Positions 1 through 8,698 of a DNA stretch of 64,000 nt are shown one piece after another (position 1 is the stretch's first letter; the number at the start of each line of letters is the position of its first letter). This DNA comes from Pseudooceanicola endophyticus (GTDB taxonomy: Bacteria; Pseudomonadota; Alphaproteobacteria; Rhodobacterales; Rhodobacteraceae). Both the position numbers and the translations under genes were made by a program. Under the pieces are notes generated by a model, which did not search any database, had not been told where the DNA came from, and worked only from the letters and a program-made list of their open reading frames with translations. The DNA lies in the NCBI RefSeq assembly GCF_018760365.1, contig NZ_JAHIAB010000013.1, positions 1-64,000 of the forward strand. The letters are read 5' to 3'.

Positions 1-148
1 TGCTCAGGACGCCGATCACGGGCTTGTCGCGGAACTCTTCCTCCGAATAGCCCAGCTGCATCATCCGCGAACGGTGCCCGAAGCTGCGCAGGTCATCCGG
101 AGAGAACCAGCGCCCGGAACGGAGATCTTCAGGTTTCTTGCGTGTCAT
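1..148 (-). CDS. IlvD/Edd family dehydratase, N-terminal fragment
   Basis: The first 49 codons of a minus-strand gene run off the left edge. The translation begins MTRKKPEDLRSGRWFSPDDL and continues with FGHRSRMMQLGY and KPVIGV. This is the usual opening of sugar-acid dehydratases of the IlvD/Edd family (arabonate/xylonate type), which dehydrate aldonic acids to 2-keto-3-deoxy acids using an Fe-S cluster. The Fe-S cysteines and active site lie outside the window, so the substrate cannot be judged. It follows the TRAP genes on the same strand with only a few bases between, so it is probably the last known gene of that operon, and its substrate may be what the TRAP system imports. Confidence 0.8.
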   Translation of the reverse strand, partial: MTRKKPEDLRSGRWFSPDDLRSFGHRSRMMQLGYSEEEFRDKPVIGVLS

Positions 149-154
149 GTCGTC

Positions 155-325
155 TTATCCCGTGAATGCGAAGCTGAGCCAGAACAGCAGGGCGGCCAGG
201 GCCAGCCCGAACACCTCGGGCCAGTTGCCGAAATCGTAGTACTCGGCCTTTTCCTCGGCCTCGTACTCGGGGGCCGAGATGTCCTCGTCCTGACGGGTCA
301 GCTTGTATTTGTCGTCTTCGGTCAT
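155..325 (-). CDS. Small single-pass membrane protein of the TRAP operon
   Basis: A 56-residue frame starts 13 bases after the stop of the TRAP large permease and ends 6 bases before the dehydratase start. The upstream sequence contains GAGGAGACC, a strong ribosome binding site a suitable distance from the ATG. The N-terminal 30 residues are charged and acidic (MTEDDKYKLTRQDED, then EYEAEEKAEYYDFGNWPE). Residues 36-54 form one hydrophobic helix (VFGLALAALLFWLSFAFTG), ending the protein. I recognise no named family. Tight packing between two conserved genes argues that it is translated; it may be an accessory subunit of the transporter. The substrate and role are unknown. Confidence 0.65.
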   Translation of the reverse strand: MTEDDKYKLTRQDEDISAPEYEAEEKAEYYDFGNWPEVFGLALAALLFWLSFAFTG

Positions 326-338
326 CGGATCGGTCTCC

Positions 339-1655
339 TCAGTTCAGCATCGAGGGCAGCCAGAGCGCCAGGTCGGGGATGAACAGCACCAGCAGCAGAC
401 CAACCGCCTGGAGCCCGATGAAGGGCAGCACGGCCAGGAAGATGTCCTGCAGCTCGATCTCCTTTGGGGCCACGGACTTCAGGAAGAAGCAGGCGGGTCC
501 GAAGGGCGGCGAGAGGTAGTAGATCTGAATGTTCATGGCGAAGAGCACGCCGAACCAGACCGGGTCGTAGCCGAGCGCCACCACCACGGGGGCGAAGATC
601 GGCACGGTGATGAAGAGGATGGCGATCCACTCCAGGAAGGTGCCCAGAACCATGACGATCAGCATCATGACGATGATGACGACGATGGGGGCGACGTCGA
701 GGCCGGTCAGAACGCCGCGCAGGAATTCCCCGCCGCCGATCCGGTTGTAGATGCCGATCAGCGAGACCGCGCCCAGCACCAGCCAGATGATCGAACCGAC
801 GGTCAGCACCGTCTGGCGCATACTGTCGCGCAGCATCCGCCAGCTGAGTTCCTTGCGGATGCCGGCGATGACCACCGCGCCGACGGCGCCGATGGCCGCG
901 GCCTCTGTGACGGTGGCAATGCCTGAGTAAATCACGCCCAGCACGGAGCCGATCAGGATCGCGGGCAGGATGACGCCCTTCATGAACTTCAGGCGCTGCA
1001 TGAAGGGCAGGCCGGTTTCGGGAATGTCGTAGATCGGCGCCATGGAGGGGTTCAGGCGAACCCGCAGCAGGATGTAGCCGATGTAGAGGGCGGCCAGCAG
1101 CACGCCGGGGCCGGCGGAGGCCGCGAAGAGCTTGGTGATCGAGACCTGAGCGGCAAGGCCGTAGATGATCAGCACCACCGAGGGCGGGATCAGCGTGGCC
1201 AGGGCGCCGGCGGCACAGATGATGCCGATCGAGAGCTTCTTGTCGTAGCCCAGGCGCAGCATCTGCGGCAGGGCGATCAGGCCCAGCATGACGATCTCGC
1301 CGCCCATGATGCCGGACATGGCGGCCAGCACGACGGCGACGATGCAGGTCTGCACGCCGACCGAGCCGCGGAAGCGCCCGCCCATGATCGCCATGGAGTC
1401 AAACAGTGTCTTGGCGATCCCTGATCGTTCCAGCACGTTGGCCATGAAGACGAAGAATGGCACCGCGATCAGCTCGTACTTGTGCAGCACCTCGCCGACG
1501 TTGGCGGCGACGATGAAGAAGCCTGCGCGCTCGCCGAAATACAGCAGCGCCGTGCCCAGAGAGACGGTCAGGGTGGTGACGCCCAGCGGCACGCCAAGCG
1601 CCATCAGCGCCAGCAGCGACAGGACGATCAGAAGGGTAATGAATTCAATGCCCAA
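339..1655 (-). CDS. TRAP transporter large permease (DctM family)
   Basis: A 438-residue, almost wholly hydrophobic protein of the DctM family, the ion-coupled permease of tripartite ATP-independent periplasmic transporters. Typical features are the start GIEFITLLIVLSLLALMALGVPLG, the PPSVVLIIYG segment near residue 155 and TFLEWIAILFITVPIFAP near 340. Length is normal. The start is a TTG that overlaps the end of the small permease by 11 bases; AAGGAG stands 9 bases before it, and no ATG is available nearby. It acts with the DctQ and DctP genes upstream in the same operon. Substrate is probably a carboxylate or sugar acid given the flanking dehydratase, but this is inferred. Confidence 0.93.
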   Translation of the reverse strand: MGIEFITLLIVLSLLALMALGVPLGVTTLTVSLGTALLYFGERAGFFIVAANVGEVLHKYELIAVPFFVFMANVLERSGIAKTLFDSMAIMGGRFRGSVGVQTCIVAVVLAAMSGIMGGEIVMLGLIALPQMLRLGYDKKLSIGIICAAGALATLIPPSVVLIIYGLAAQVSITKLFAASAGPGVLLAALYIGYILLRVRLNPSMAPIYDIPETGLPFMQRLKFMKGVILPAILIGSVLGVIYSGIATVTEAAAIGAVGAVVIAGIRKELSWRMLRDSMRQTVLTVGSIIWLVLGAVSLIGIYNRIGGGEFLRGVLTGLDVAPIVVIIVMMLIVMVLGTFLEWIAILFITVPIFAPVVVALGYDPVWFGVLFAMNIQIYYLSPPFGPACFFLKSVAPKEIELQDIFLAVLPFIGLQAVGLLLVLFIPDLALWLPSMLN

Positions 1656-2166
1656 CGCTGATGTCTCCTTCGGTTTTCTGGCACCAGCGGATGATGTTGG
1701 CCAGAAGCTGGGCCAGGTAGATCACGCAGCCCACGATGATGATGGTCTTGAAGATGGTGGGCTGGATGGAGTTGAAGGCGGTGCCGGAATACTCGGTCCG
1801 CGACAGCACCTTCATGGCGGGTTTCCACAGCGCCAGGGTCAGAACGAAGACCGCGCCGAAGCTGATCAGCATCTGGAACAGGCGGAACCAGTGCCAGACC
1901 TTCGGCCCGACGACGAGTTCCAGCATGGTGATCGAGATGTGGCGGTTGCGTTCCGTCACGTAGCCGACCGCCAGCACCCAGGCCGAGGCACAGAGTGTCA
2001 TCGACATCTCGGTGGACCAGTCGGAGGGGCGGTCGAAGCCGTATCGCAGCACGACCTCGGCGGCCGAGATCAGGATACAGGCGAAAAACAGGATAGAGCA
2101 GCCCTGGCCGATGAAGACGCTGATGCGGTCCATCCATCGGGCGTAGCGGGCCAGAAGGTTCTTCAT
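1645..2166 (-). CDS. TRAP transporter small permease (DctQ family)
   Basis: A 173-residue protein with four predicted membrane helices, the normal size and topology for DctQ subunits. It contains the family stretch near residues 35-80: AAEVVLRYGFDRPSDWSTE, then an ER-N-RHISI motif just after the second helix. It lies between the solute-binding protein and the large permease, overlapping the latter by 11 bases, which points to translational coupling. It forms the membrane complex with the DctM subunit in the inner membrane. Confidence 0.93.
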   Translation of the reverse strand: MKNLLARYARWMDRISVFIGQGCSILFFACILISAAEVVLRYGFDRPSDWSTEMSMTLCASAWVLAVGYVTERNRHISITMLELVVGPKVWHWFRLFQMLISFGAVFVLTLALWKPAMKVLSRTEYSGTAFNSIQPTIFKTIIIVGCVIYLAQLLANIIRWCQKTEGDISVGH

Positions 2167-2190
2167 GGCACCCTCCGGGAATGTGGGGAA

Positions 2191-2217
2191 GGGCCGCGCC
2201 CGGGAGCGGGGCGCGGC
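2191..2217 (-). promoter_or_regulatory. Intercistronic GC hairpin downstream of the TRAP binding-protein gene
   Basis: A perfect 10-base stem (GGCCGCGCCC paired with GGGCGCGGCC) with a 7-base loop sits in the 58-base gap between the binding-protein stop and the DctQ start. No T-run follows, so it is more likely an mRNA 3'-end stabiliser or partial attenuator than a full terminator. Such an element would give more binding protein than permease. Confidence 0.55.
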
Positions 2218-2224
2218 CGGCGGA

Positions 2225-3250
2225 TCACTCTTTGAAGAGGCCGATCTCGGTCATGTACTTGAGGTTCGCATCCAGCGCTTCCTGCGCCAGCGGCGACTTC
2301 TTGGCGTATTCTTCCCACTGCTTGCGGGCAACATCACGCATCTTGTCGCGGTCGGCCTGGGCCCAGTTGATCACGTGGATCTTGCCGCCGGCCTCGTCGC
2401 GCTCTGCCAGCTCCTTGTCGAGCCGCGCGGTTTCCTTGGCCATGGCGAACATGGCGTCGTACCACCAGTCATGCAGCGCCTTCTGATCCTCGGGAGAGAT
2501 CTTCTCCCAGGTTTCCTCGTTGATGGTGAACTGCATCGAGGGCATGGAGTGGATGCCCGGGTAGAGCGGGTAGGGCGCCACGTCGTGCAGGCCCGAGGTG
2601 GAGTTGTTCACGTAGGCCGAGGCGTCGGCAGCATCGACGATGCCCTTTTCCAGCGCGCCGTAGACTTCCGAGAAGGGGATCGACACGGGCGAGGCACCGG
2701 CGGCCTTGAAGACGGCTGCGGCCAGGCCCTCGGGCGAGCGGATCTTCTTGCCGGCCAGGTCCTCGAAGGTGTTGATCGGCACGCGGGCGGGCAGGGATTC
2801 CTTGGAGTAGGGACCGCAGGCCACAACGTGGACCTCGCCGCCGGTGACCGAATCCGCAGCCTTCTGCATCATCGCCTCGCCGCCGCCGTCCTTGCAGAAG
2901 CCCAGCATCTGCTCCGGGGTGTCATAGCCCGAGATCAGGTCGCCCATGATCGCGTAGGCAGGCTCCAGGCCCGCGAAGTAGTTCACCGAGGTGAAGTCGC
3001 CGTCCAGCACGCCCGCAGCCACCGCCTCGGGGGTCTCGCGCGCCGGCACGACCGACCCGTTCGGCGTCAGCACGATCTTGATCCGGCCGTCCGTCATCTC
3101 CTCGATTTTCGGCAGCCATTTGTCGGTCAGGAACTGGGTCGAGAAATCGCCCGCGTTGAACGAGGTCTGGATGTTGAGCGTCTGGGCCGATGCGATGGCC
3201 GCAGGCATGGCAACAGTGGCGGCAAGAAGCGCCGTCAGCGTAAGTTTCAT
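2225..3250 (-). CDS. TRAP transporter solute-binding protein (DctP family)
   Basis: A 341-residue periplasmic binding protein. Residues 1-22 are a Sec signal peptide with an AxA-type site (IASAQ). The mature part has TRAP binding-protein landmarks, including TFEDLAGKKIRSPEGLAAAV with the conserved arginine that usually contacts the ligand carboxylate, then PFSEVYGALEKGIVDA. The start is an ATG with AGGGAGGACATC just upstream. It is the first gene of the operon, divergent from a GntR regulator with the palindromic site at 3295-3314 between them. The arginine suggests a carboxylate ligand; identity is not readable. Confidence 0.93.
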   Translation of the reverse strand: MKLTLTALLAATVAMPAAIASAQTLNIQTSFNAGDFSTQFLTDKWLPKIEEMTDGRIKIVLTPNGSVVPARETPEAVAAGVLDGDFTSVNYFAGLEPAYAIMGDLISGYDTPEQMLGFCKDGGGEAMMQKAADSVTGGEVHVVACGPYSKESLPARVPINTFEDLAGKKIRSPEGLAAAVFKAAGASPVSIPFSEVYGALEKGIVDAADASAYVNNSTSGLHDVAPYPLYPGIHSMPSMQFTINEETWEKISPEDQKALHDWWYDAMFAMAKETARLDKELAERDEAGGKIHVINWAQADRDKMRDVARKQWEEYAKKSPLAQEALDANLKYMTEIGLFKE

Positions 3251-3294
3251 GATGTCCTCCCTTGAAGCGGTCTCAGTAAATTCCGCTCAACTCA

Positions 3295-3314
3295 TGCATT
3301 AATATATTAGTGCA
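3295..3314. promoter_or_regulatory. Palindromic operator between the TRAP operon and its GntR regulator
   Basis: TGCATTAATATATTAGTGCA is palindromic at 18 of 20 positions and is AT-rich in a GC-rich background. It lies midway in the 112-base divergent gap, about 45 bases from each start codon. FCD-type GntR regulators commonly bind such short dyads next to their own gene, so autoregulation and control of the TRAP genes is the likely role. A 13/14 match to its core occurs at 26802-26815. Confidence 0.65.
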
Positions 3315-3362
3315 TTCCACGCAAGCCCGTTGTAGATTTCCGCCAAGAGAAACTTCCTGAGG

Positions 3363-4100
3363 ATGGAAATCCTGAAAATGAGCGGTTCCACCCCCTCGGA
3401 CCTGATGGTCGGGGACGTGCGGTCCTCTGTCGGACCCAGCCCGATCAAGCGCATTTCGGCCAGCCAGCAGGTCCATGCGGCCCTGCGGGACCGCATCGTG
3501 TCCCTGCAACTCCTGCCCGGGCAATCGCTGTCGCGCACCGAGGTCTCCGAAACCTACGGCGTCAGCCAGACCCCGGTGCGCGAGGCCATGCAGCGCCTGG
3601 CCGAGGAAGGCCTGCTGCTGATCTTCCCGCAGTCCAAGACCGAAGTGTCGCGGATCGACATCGACCATGCCCGGGAAACCCAGTTCCTGCGCCTCTCGGT
3701 CGAGCTGGAGGTGACCCGGCGCCTGACGCAGGCCCATGATCCTGCCGTCCTCCCCGAGATCGAGACGATTCTTCAGCGCCAGGAACGCGCGCGCGAAGCC
3801 GGCGACATGGGAGAGTTCTTCGTGCTCGACCGCAGCTTCCACCGCACGCTCTGCGGTCTTGTCGGGGTCGAGACCCTGTGGGACCTGATCACCGCGCGCT
3901 CCGGCCATATCGACCGGCTGCGCAACCTCAACCTTCCCGACCCGGGCAAGCCCTCCTCGATCATCCTGTGCCACCGCCAGATCCTGGCGGCGATCCGCGC
4001 GGGCGATGTGCCGGGCGCCGAGGCGGCGGTGCGGGAACATCTCTCCGGGACCCTGGCCCAGATCGAGGATATCCGCGCCCGCTATCCCCAGTACTTCTGA
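3363..4100 (+). CDS. GntR family transcriptional regulator, FCD (FadR-like) type
   Basis: A 245-residue regulator. Residues about 30-95 form the GntR winged helix (ISASQQVHAALRDRIVSLQL, then SRTEVSETYGVSQTPVREAMQRLAEEGLL). Residues about 110-235 are the all-helical FCD ligand domain, with the D-x3-H (DRSFH) and later histidines (LCHRQ, REHL) that normally hold a metal and the effector. It is divergent from the TRAP operon, so it probably senses the imported substrate or its product. The first ATG is taken; a second ATG five codons on gives an equally good protein. Confidence 0.9.
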   Translation: MEILKMSGSTPSDLMVGDVRSSVGPSPIKRISASQQVHAALRDRIVSLQLLPGQSLSRTEVSETYGVSQTPVREAMQRLAEEGLLLIFPQSKTEVSRIDIDHARETQFLRLSVELEVTRRLTQAHDPAVLPEIETILQRQERAREAGDMGEFFVLDRSFHRTLCGLVGVETLWDLITARSGHIDRLRNLNLPDPGKPSSIILCHRQILAAIRAGDVPGAEAAVREHLSGTLAQIEDIRARYPQYF

Positions 4101-4339
4101 GGGCCCCGGTTCGTCTGAAGGATAGCAACCGCCGGCAGGATCGCCCGGCCCGGTGCCTGTTTCTTGCCCGCCGCGCCCGGGGCAGAGCGGGTCCGGGCCT
4201 GCGACGAACCCGGGCGTGCGTGGCAGCGGCCCGGGCTTCGGTCTATGCCGGCGGCAAGACTCACTGGAAGGACCTCCCATGACCTGCCCGCTGCACCCGC
4301 TTCGCGCCCCGCGCCCGCTTTCCGGACCGGGGTGCTGAC

Positions 4340-5551
4340 ATGGCGCTTCTCGATGGCTCTGCCGGCAGCCTGCCGGCGCGGATCGGCGCGCGCAGCCTGT
4401 CGTTGGCGCAGGGCGGGCTGGCGGCCATGGCCTTCAGCCTGCTGCTGGCGGGCACCAACTCCACCACGCCCTTGCTGCCCGTCTACAATACCGAGCTGGG
4501 CTTTTCCCCGCTGGAGCTGACGCTGACCTTCTCGGTCTACGTGGGCGCGCTGATCGTGACGCTGGTCTGGGCGGCGCGTCCGGGTCCGGCGGGCCGGGCG
4601 CCGCAGATGCTCTGCGCGGCGCTGGTGCTGGCGATGGCGGGCGACCTGCTGCTCTCGACCGGGACGACCTGGGGCATTCTGGCGGGCCGGGTGCTGGCCG
4701 GGATCTCGGGCGGGTGCGGCACCGGGGCTTCGGCTGCGCTGGTGACGGCGGTGCTGGGCGACCGGGGGCGGGGCCTTTCGGCCACCGGCAACCTTGCGGG
4801 GGCCATCATCGGTACCATCGGCTCCCAGATGATGCTGTGGTCCTTCGGGGATGCGGCGGTGCACCTGACCTTCCGGCTGCATGCGCTGATCTGTCTGGTG
4901 CTGCTGGTGCCGCTGGCGCTGGTCCTCTGGGCGCGGCGCAGCCAGAACGCCCGCGATGTCCGCCCCTCCGGCGAGGCGGGCGGCGTAACGGCGGTGCTGG
5001 GCCGCCACATCCTGCGGCTGGTGACGGGCTGCGTGGCCTGGATCGCGCTGTCGTCTTCCATCGTGCTCTCGCCGACGCTCTTTGCCCATGCCGGGCAGCC
5101 GCTGGCACAAGCGCTGGCGGTGCCCGTGATGCTGGTCTTCAGCTTTGCCGGTCAGGTCGGCAGCCCCTGGCTGGCGGTGCGCCTGCCGCGTTCGCACGGG
5201 ATGCTGGCAGGGGCGGTCGGCCTGGCGCTGGTGATCCTGGCCGCGCGCACCGGCCTTGGCCTGCTGGTGGTGCCGGGCGCGGCGCTGCTGGGCTACATGG
5301 GCGGCATGAGCTACCGCCTCTCGCTGGTGCTGATCACCCATGGCACCAGCCCGGCACGGCAGGGGCGGCTGGCCTCGCTCTATGCGGCGATCACCTATGC
5401 GCTGGCGGCCGGGTCCGTGCTGGTCATCGGCCTGCTGGCGCAACACTATGATTACAGCACCCTGGCCGAGGCGCATTTCGCCATCCTCGCCGTGCTGATG
5501 CTGCTGCTCTGGCCGGTGGCGCCGCGCCTCGGCCAGAGCCTCAGGCCCTAG
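4340..5551 (+). CDS. MFS transporter
   Basis: A 403-residue protein with about twelve hydrophobic helices in two halves, typical of the major facilitator superfamily. Near residues 30-50 it has LAGTNSTTPLLPVYNTELGF, matching the first-helix region of sugar or drug carriers. The usual DRxGRR loop between helices 2 and 3 is weak here (AARPGPAGRAPQ). The second half ends in LLLWPVAPRLG. The downstream hydroxyacid dehydrogenase is convergent and separated by only 6 bases. Direction and substrate cannot be inferred. Confidence 0.85.
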   Translation: MALLDGSAGSLPARIGARSLSLAQGGLAAMAFSLLLAGTNSTTPLLPVYNTELGFSPLELTLTFSVYVGALIVTLVWAARPGPAGRAPQMLCAALVLAMAGDLLLSTGTTWGILAGRVLAGISGGCGTGASAALVTAVLGDRGRGLSATGNLAGAIIGTIGSQMMLWSFGDAAVHLTFRLHALICLVLLVPLALVLWARRSQNARDVRPSGEAGGVTAVLGRHILRLVTGCVAWIALSSSIVLSPTLFAHAGQPLAQALAVPVMLVFSFAGQVGSPWLAVRLPRSHGMLAGAVGLALVILAARTGLGLLVVPGAALLGYMGGMSYRLSLVLITHGTSPARQGRLASLYAAITYALAAGSVLVIGLLAQHYDYSTLAEAHFAILAVLMLLLWPVAPRLGQSLRP

Positions 5552-5557
5552 GGCCGC

Positions 5558-6490
5558 TCAGTAGCCGCGCCCGGCATCGGCCAGGTCGGGCACGCTGCCC
5601 TCGGCCTCGAAGCGCGCGATATTGGCGGCCACGAGCCGGCTGCCGGTCTCGGCATCGATGAAGGAGGCAACGTGCGGCGTCACGATGATCTGCGGATGGT
5701 CCCAGAGGGGGTCATCCGCAGGCAGCGGCTCGGTCTCGAAGACATCGAGGCTGGCGCCGGAGAGCTGCCCCGAGGCCAGCGCCTCCAGCAGGTCCGCCAC
5801 CACCAGATGCGGGCCGCGCGCCAGGTTGATCACCACCGCCCCCGGCGCCAGCTGCGCGAAAAGCGCGGCATTCAGGATGGCCCGGGTGCTCTCGGTCAGC
5901 GGCAGCAGGCAGACCAGGATCTCGCAACCCGCCAGGAAGGGGGCAAGGCCGTCTTCCCCGGCAAAGCAGGTGACGCCCGCGATCTCGTGCGGGCTGCGTG
6001 CCCAGCCGCGCACGTCAAAGCCCAGCCCGGCGAGGGCCTGCGCCGAGGCGGCGCCGATATTGCCCAGCCCCATCACCCCGACGACCCGGCGCGGTGCCGG
6101 CGGCGTCACCAGCTTTTCCCAGACATGGGCACGCTGGCGGGCCAGAACCTCGGGCAGGCGGCGATGGTGCAGCAGCACCTGAAGCGCCACGAACTCCCGC
6201 ATCCTTTGCGTCAGATCGGTGCCCACGGTGCGGATGATCGGCAGGTGGGCGGGCAGTTCGCGGTCCTCCAGCACGTGATCGACCCCCGCCCCGAGCGAGA
6301 CGACGGCCCTGAGGTTGGCAAAGCCCGCGATGGCGCCGGTCGGCGGTTTCCAGACCACGGCATAGTGCACGGCGGCGGGGTCGGTCACCTCTTCGAAGGT
6401 CTGCACGGTCATCTCCGGCAGAAGCCGGGCGAGGCGGTCGCGCCACTCCTGGCTGGACTCGTCCGAGGGGATGTAGATGGCAACGGTCAT
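5558..6490 (-). CDS. ghrA: 2-hydroxyacid dehydrogenase, glyoxylate/hydroxypyruvate reductase A type
   Basis: A 310-residue D-isomer-specific 2-hydroxyacid dehydrogenase. The chosen start (MTVAIYIPSDESSQEWRDRL) matches GhrA proteins; the open frame continues upstream but into unrelated sequence. The NAD(P)-binding motif is VMGLGNIGAASAQAL. The catalytic triad is visible as Arg in NLARGPHL, Glu in DVFETEPLP and His in TPHVAS. It reduces glyoxylate or hydroxypyruvate in the cytoplasm, often with NADPH. Its convergent neighbour is the MFS gene. Confidence 0.88.
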   Translation of the reverse strand: MTVAIYIPSDESSQEWRDRLARLLPEMTVQTFEEVTDPAAVHYAVVWKPPTGAIAGFANLRAVVSLGAGVDHVLEDRELPAHLPIIRTVGTDLTQRMREFVALQVLLHHRRLPEVLARQRAHVWEKLVTPPAPRRVVGVMGLGNIGAASAQALAGLGFDVRGWARSPHEIAGVTCFAGEDGLAPFLAGCEILVCLLPLTESTRAILNAALFAQLAPGAVVINLARGPHLVVADLLEALASGQLSGASLDVFETEPLPADDPLWDHPQIIVTPHVASFIDAETGSRLVAANIARFEAEGSVPDLADAGRGY

Positions 6491-6709
6491 CGCGGGCTCC
6501 GGTCTTCTTGTCTTCGGGGGCGACTGAAGACCAGCCCCGGGCCCGGCGCAAGCCTCTGCGGGGCAGCGCCGCCCCTGCAATCCCTTCGCGTGCGGCCCCC
6601 CGCCCGCGGGATACGCAGCGCAGGGACCGGAATTCCGCGACTGATGGGCGCAATTCGGCGTGACGGGCATGGCGCTTGGCGTTGCGGCTGCTATCATGGG
6701 GTCCCGCCG

Positions 6710-6997
6710 ATGGACCCGAGAATGACGCCCGCCACCGACAGCCAGTTCGATGTCTTTCCCACCAGCCTCAGCCTGCTGAGGGTGGAGCCGCCGCGCAATA
6801 TCCTGCGCTACTACCGGATCACGGTGCAGCGCGACCTGTTCGGAGGCGCCAGCCTGGTTCGGGAATGGGGGCGGGTCGGCTATCCCGGCAAGGTCATGGT
6901 GCAGTGCTTCTCGGACGAGGGCCGGGCGATCTCGGAGCTGTTGCGGCTGGCGGCGGTGAAGCGCCGGCGCGGCTATCGCCTCGATCACCCGGGCTGA
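6710..6997 (+). CDS. Small WGR-domain protein
   Basis: A 95-residue protein that is almost entirely one WGR domain. It shows NILRYYRITVQRDLFGGASL followed by the diagnostic REWGRVGYPGK. WGR domains occur in PARP-like enzymes and AlkB-associated or MolR-like bacterial proteins and bind nucleic acid. Alone, without a catalytic domain, its function is not known. The start chosen is the ATG of MDPRMTPATD; the ATG four codons later is also possible. It converges on the gamma-glutamyltransferase gene, 6 bases away. Confidence 0.75.
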   Translation: MDPRMTPATDSQFDVFPTSLSLLRVEPPRNILRYYRITVQRDLFGGASLVREWGRVGYPGKVMVQCFSDEGRAISELLRLAAVKRRRGYRLDHPG

Positions 6998-7003
6998 GGG
7001 GCC

Positions 7004-8698
7004 TCAGTCGGGATCGCTGTCGGGCGCGGTGATGGCAAAGCGCACGCCTTCTGCGGCCCGTCCGCCCCCCAGACCCAGCACGGTGCCATCGGCGCGCCAG
7101 CAGCAGGCGCCCTCCATCGTGCCATCGGGATGGAAGCGGATCGCGTTCAGCCCGCCGCCGATGTGACGCACCAGCTTCACCGTGTTGCCAAGCGCCTCCA
7201 GCCGCGGCGCGAGGGCATGGAAGGCCGGCTCCAGCTCAAGCTCCTGACCCTGGGACCAGACCCGGGGTGCCTCGACCGCCGTCTGCAGATCCATGCCATG
7301 ATCGACGATGTTCAGGATCGCCTGCATGGCGGAGGGGAAGATCCGCGTCGCGCCCGGCAGGCCAAGCGCCAGCACCGGGCGGTCGTCCCGGGTCAGGATC
7401 AGCGGCGCCATGGAGGTCGGCACCCGCTTGCCCGGCACGACCGAAAGCGCCTTGCCGGGGCGGGGATCGAAATTCCAGTTGTAGTTGTTGGGGATGATCC
7501 CGGTGCCGGGCACCACGAACTTGGCGCCAAACAGCCCGTTGATCGTGAAGGTGGCCGAGACGATCATCCCCGATCCATCGGCAATGGTGACATGGGTGGT
7601 GTCGGTGCTTTCGCGGCCCGCGCGCTCGGGCATCAGCGGATCTTCGGCGTCCAGCTCGGCCAGGCATTCCAGCGCGTAGCCTTCGGAGATCAGCCGTTCG
7701 ACCGGCACATCGACAAAGCGCGGATCGCCGCTGTAGCGGTTGCGGTCGCGGAAGGTGCGGCGCATCACCTGGCCCAGCAGGTGCAGCCGCTCCGGTGCGT
7801 CATAGGCCATGGCGGAAAGGTCGTACTGCGCCAGCATGTTCAGCATCTGCGGCACATGCACGCCCGAGGACGCCGGCGGCGGCGGCCCGTAGACATCCAG
7901 CCCCCGGTAGTGCCCCCGGATCGGCGCCAGCACCTGCGGCGCATAGCCTTCCAGATCGGCCAGGGTCAGCCGGGCGGCGGGCAGCGGCCCCTCTGCCAGC
8001 GTATCGACCAGCGCCTGCCCCAGCCTCCCGCCATGCAGGGCGGCGGCGCCCGCGGCGGCGATGGCCTCAAGGCTGCGGGCATAGTCTTCCTGGATCAGGA
8101 CATCCCCTGGGGCGAGGGGCTTGCCGCCGGGCAGGAAGATCGCGGCGAAGGCCGGGTCGATGGCGTCGCCCATGTAGGCCAGGCTGTCGTGCAGGGCGCC
8201 GGCCAGGTAATGCGTGACCTTGAAGCCGCCGCGCGCGTGGCGGATCGCCGGCTGCACCAGATCGGCGAAGGGCAGGCGGCCGTGGCGGTCATGCATCATG
8301 GCCCAGGCGGCCAGGCTGCCGGGCACGGCAACGGCGGCGCGGCCGATGTCGTTCAGCCGGCCCTCGGCCTCCATATAGCGGGCGGGATGGTCCGAGACCG
8401 GCGTGAACATCGCCGGGTCGGCGCGCTCTCCGGCGGCGGACAGGCCGTCGATGACCTCATGCGTGCCATCGGGCAGGCGGACATGGGCCAGGCCACCGCC
8501 GCAGATCCCCACCATCATCGGCTCGACCACCGTCAGGGTCAGCAGCGTCGCCACGGCGGCATCTACGGCATTGCCGCCCGCCGCCAGCATCTCGGCCCCG
8601 GCGGCGGCGCCAAGCGGATGGTTCGCGGTGACGATGCCGCCCCGCGCCCGCACCGGGAATTTCGTCGTCTGGACCTGGAAGGGAGCGGCTGCGGTCAT
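7004..8698 (-). CDS. Gamma-glutamyltransferase family protein
   Basis: A 564-residue Ntn-hydrolase of the gamma-glutamyltransferase family, normally made as a precursor that cleaves itself. Family features are TANHPLGAAAGAEMLAAGGNAVDAA at residues 24-48 and the autocleavage region STDTTHVTIAD, where Thr368 would become the N-terminal nucleophile of the small subunit. No signal peptide is visible, so it is likely cytoplasmic, unlike the periplasmic GGT of E. coli. Such proteins include oxamate amidohydrolases and acylases, so the substrate need not be glutathione. Confidence 0.88.
   Translation of the reverse strand: MTAAAPFQVQTTKFPVRARGGIVTANHPLGAAAGAEMLAAGGNAVDAAVATLLTLTVVEPMMVGICGGGLAHVRLPDGTHEVIDGLSAAGERADPAMFTPVSDHPARYMEAEGRLNDIGRAAVAVPGSLAAWAMMHDRHGRLPFADLVQPAIRHARGGFKVTHYLAGALHDSLAYMGDAIDPAFAAIFLPGGKPLAPGDVLIQEDYARSLEAIAAAGAAALHGGRLGQALVDTLAEGPLPAARLTLADLEGYAPQVLAPIRGHYRGLDVYGPPPPASSGVHVPQMLNMLAQYDLSAMAYDAPERLHLLGQVMRRTFRDRNRYSGDPRFVDVPVERLISEGYALECLAELDAEDPLMPERAGRESTDTTHVTIADGSGMIVSATFTINGLFGAKFVVPGTGIIPNNYNWNFDPRPGKALSVVPGKRVPTSMAPLILTRDDRPVLALGLPGATRIFPSAMQAILNIVDHGMDLQTAVEAPRVWSQGQELELEPAFHALAPRLEALGNTVKLVRHIGGGLNAIRFHPDGTMEGACCWRADGTVLGLGGGRAAEGVRFAITAPDSDPD

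Noticed and set aside
4279-4338. Nineteen-codon frame ending one base before the MFS start, with AAGGAC upstream
   Set aside because: It could be a leader peptide, but the composition is simple (Pro, Arg) and nothing regulatory such as a run of one codon or paired hairpins supports it.
6491-6988. N-terminal extension of the 2-hydroxyacid dehydrogenase frame
   Set aside because: The extension has no family similarity and overlaps the WGR gene; the ATG at 6490 gives the normal family N-terminus.
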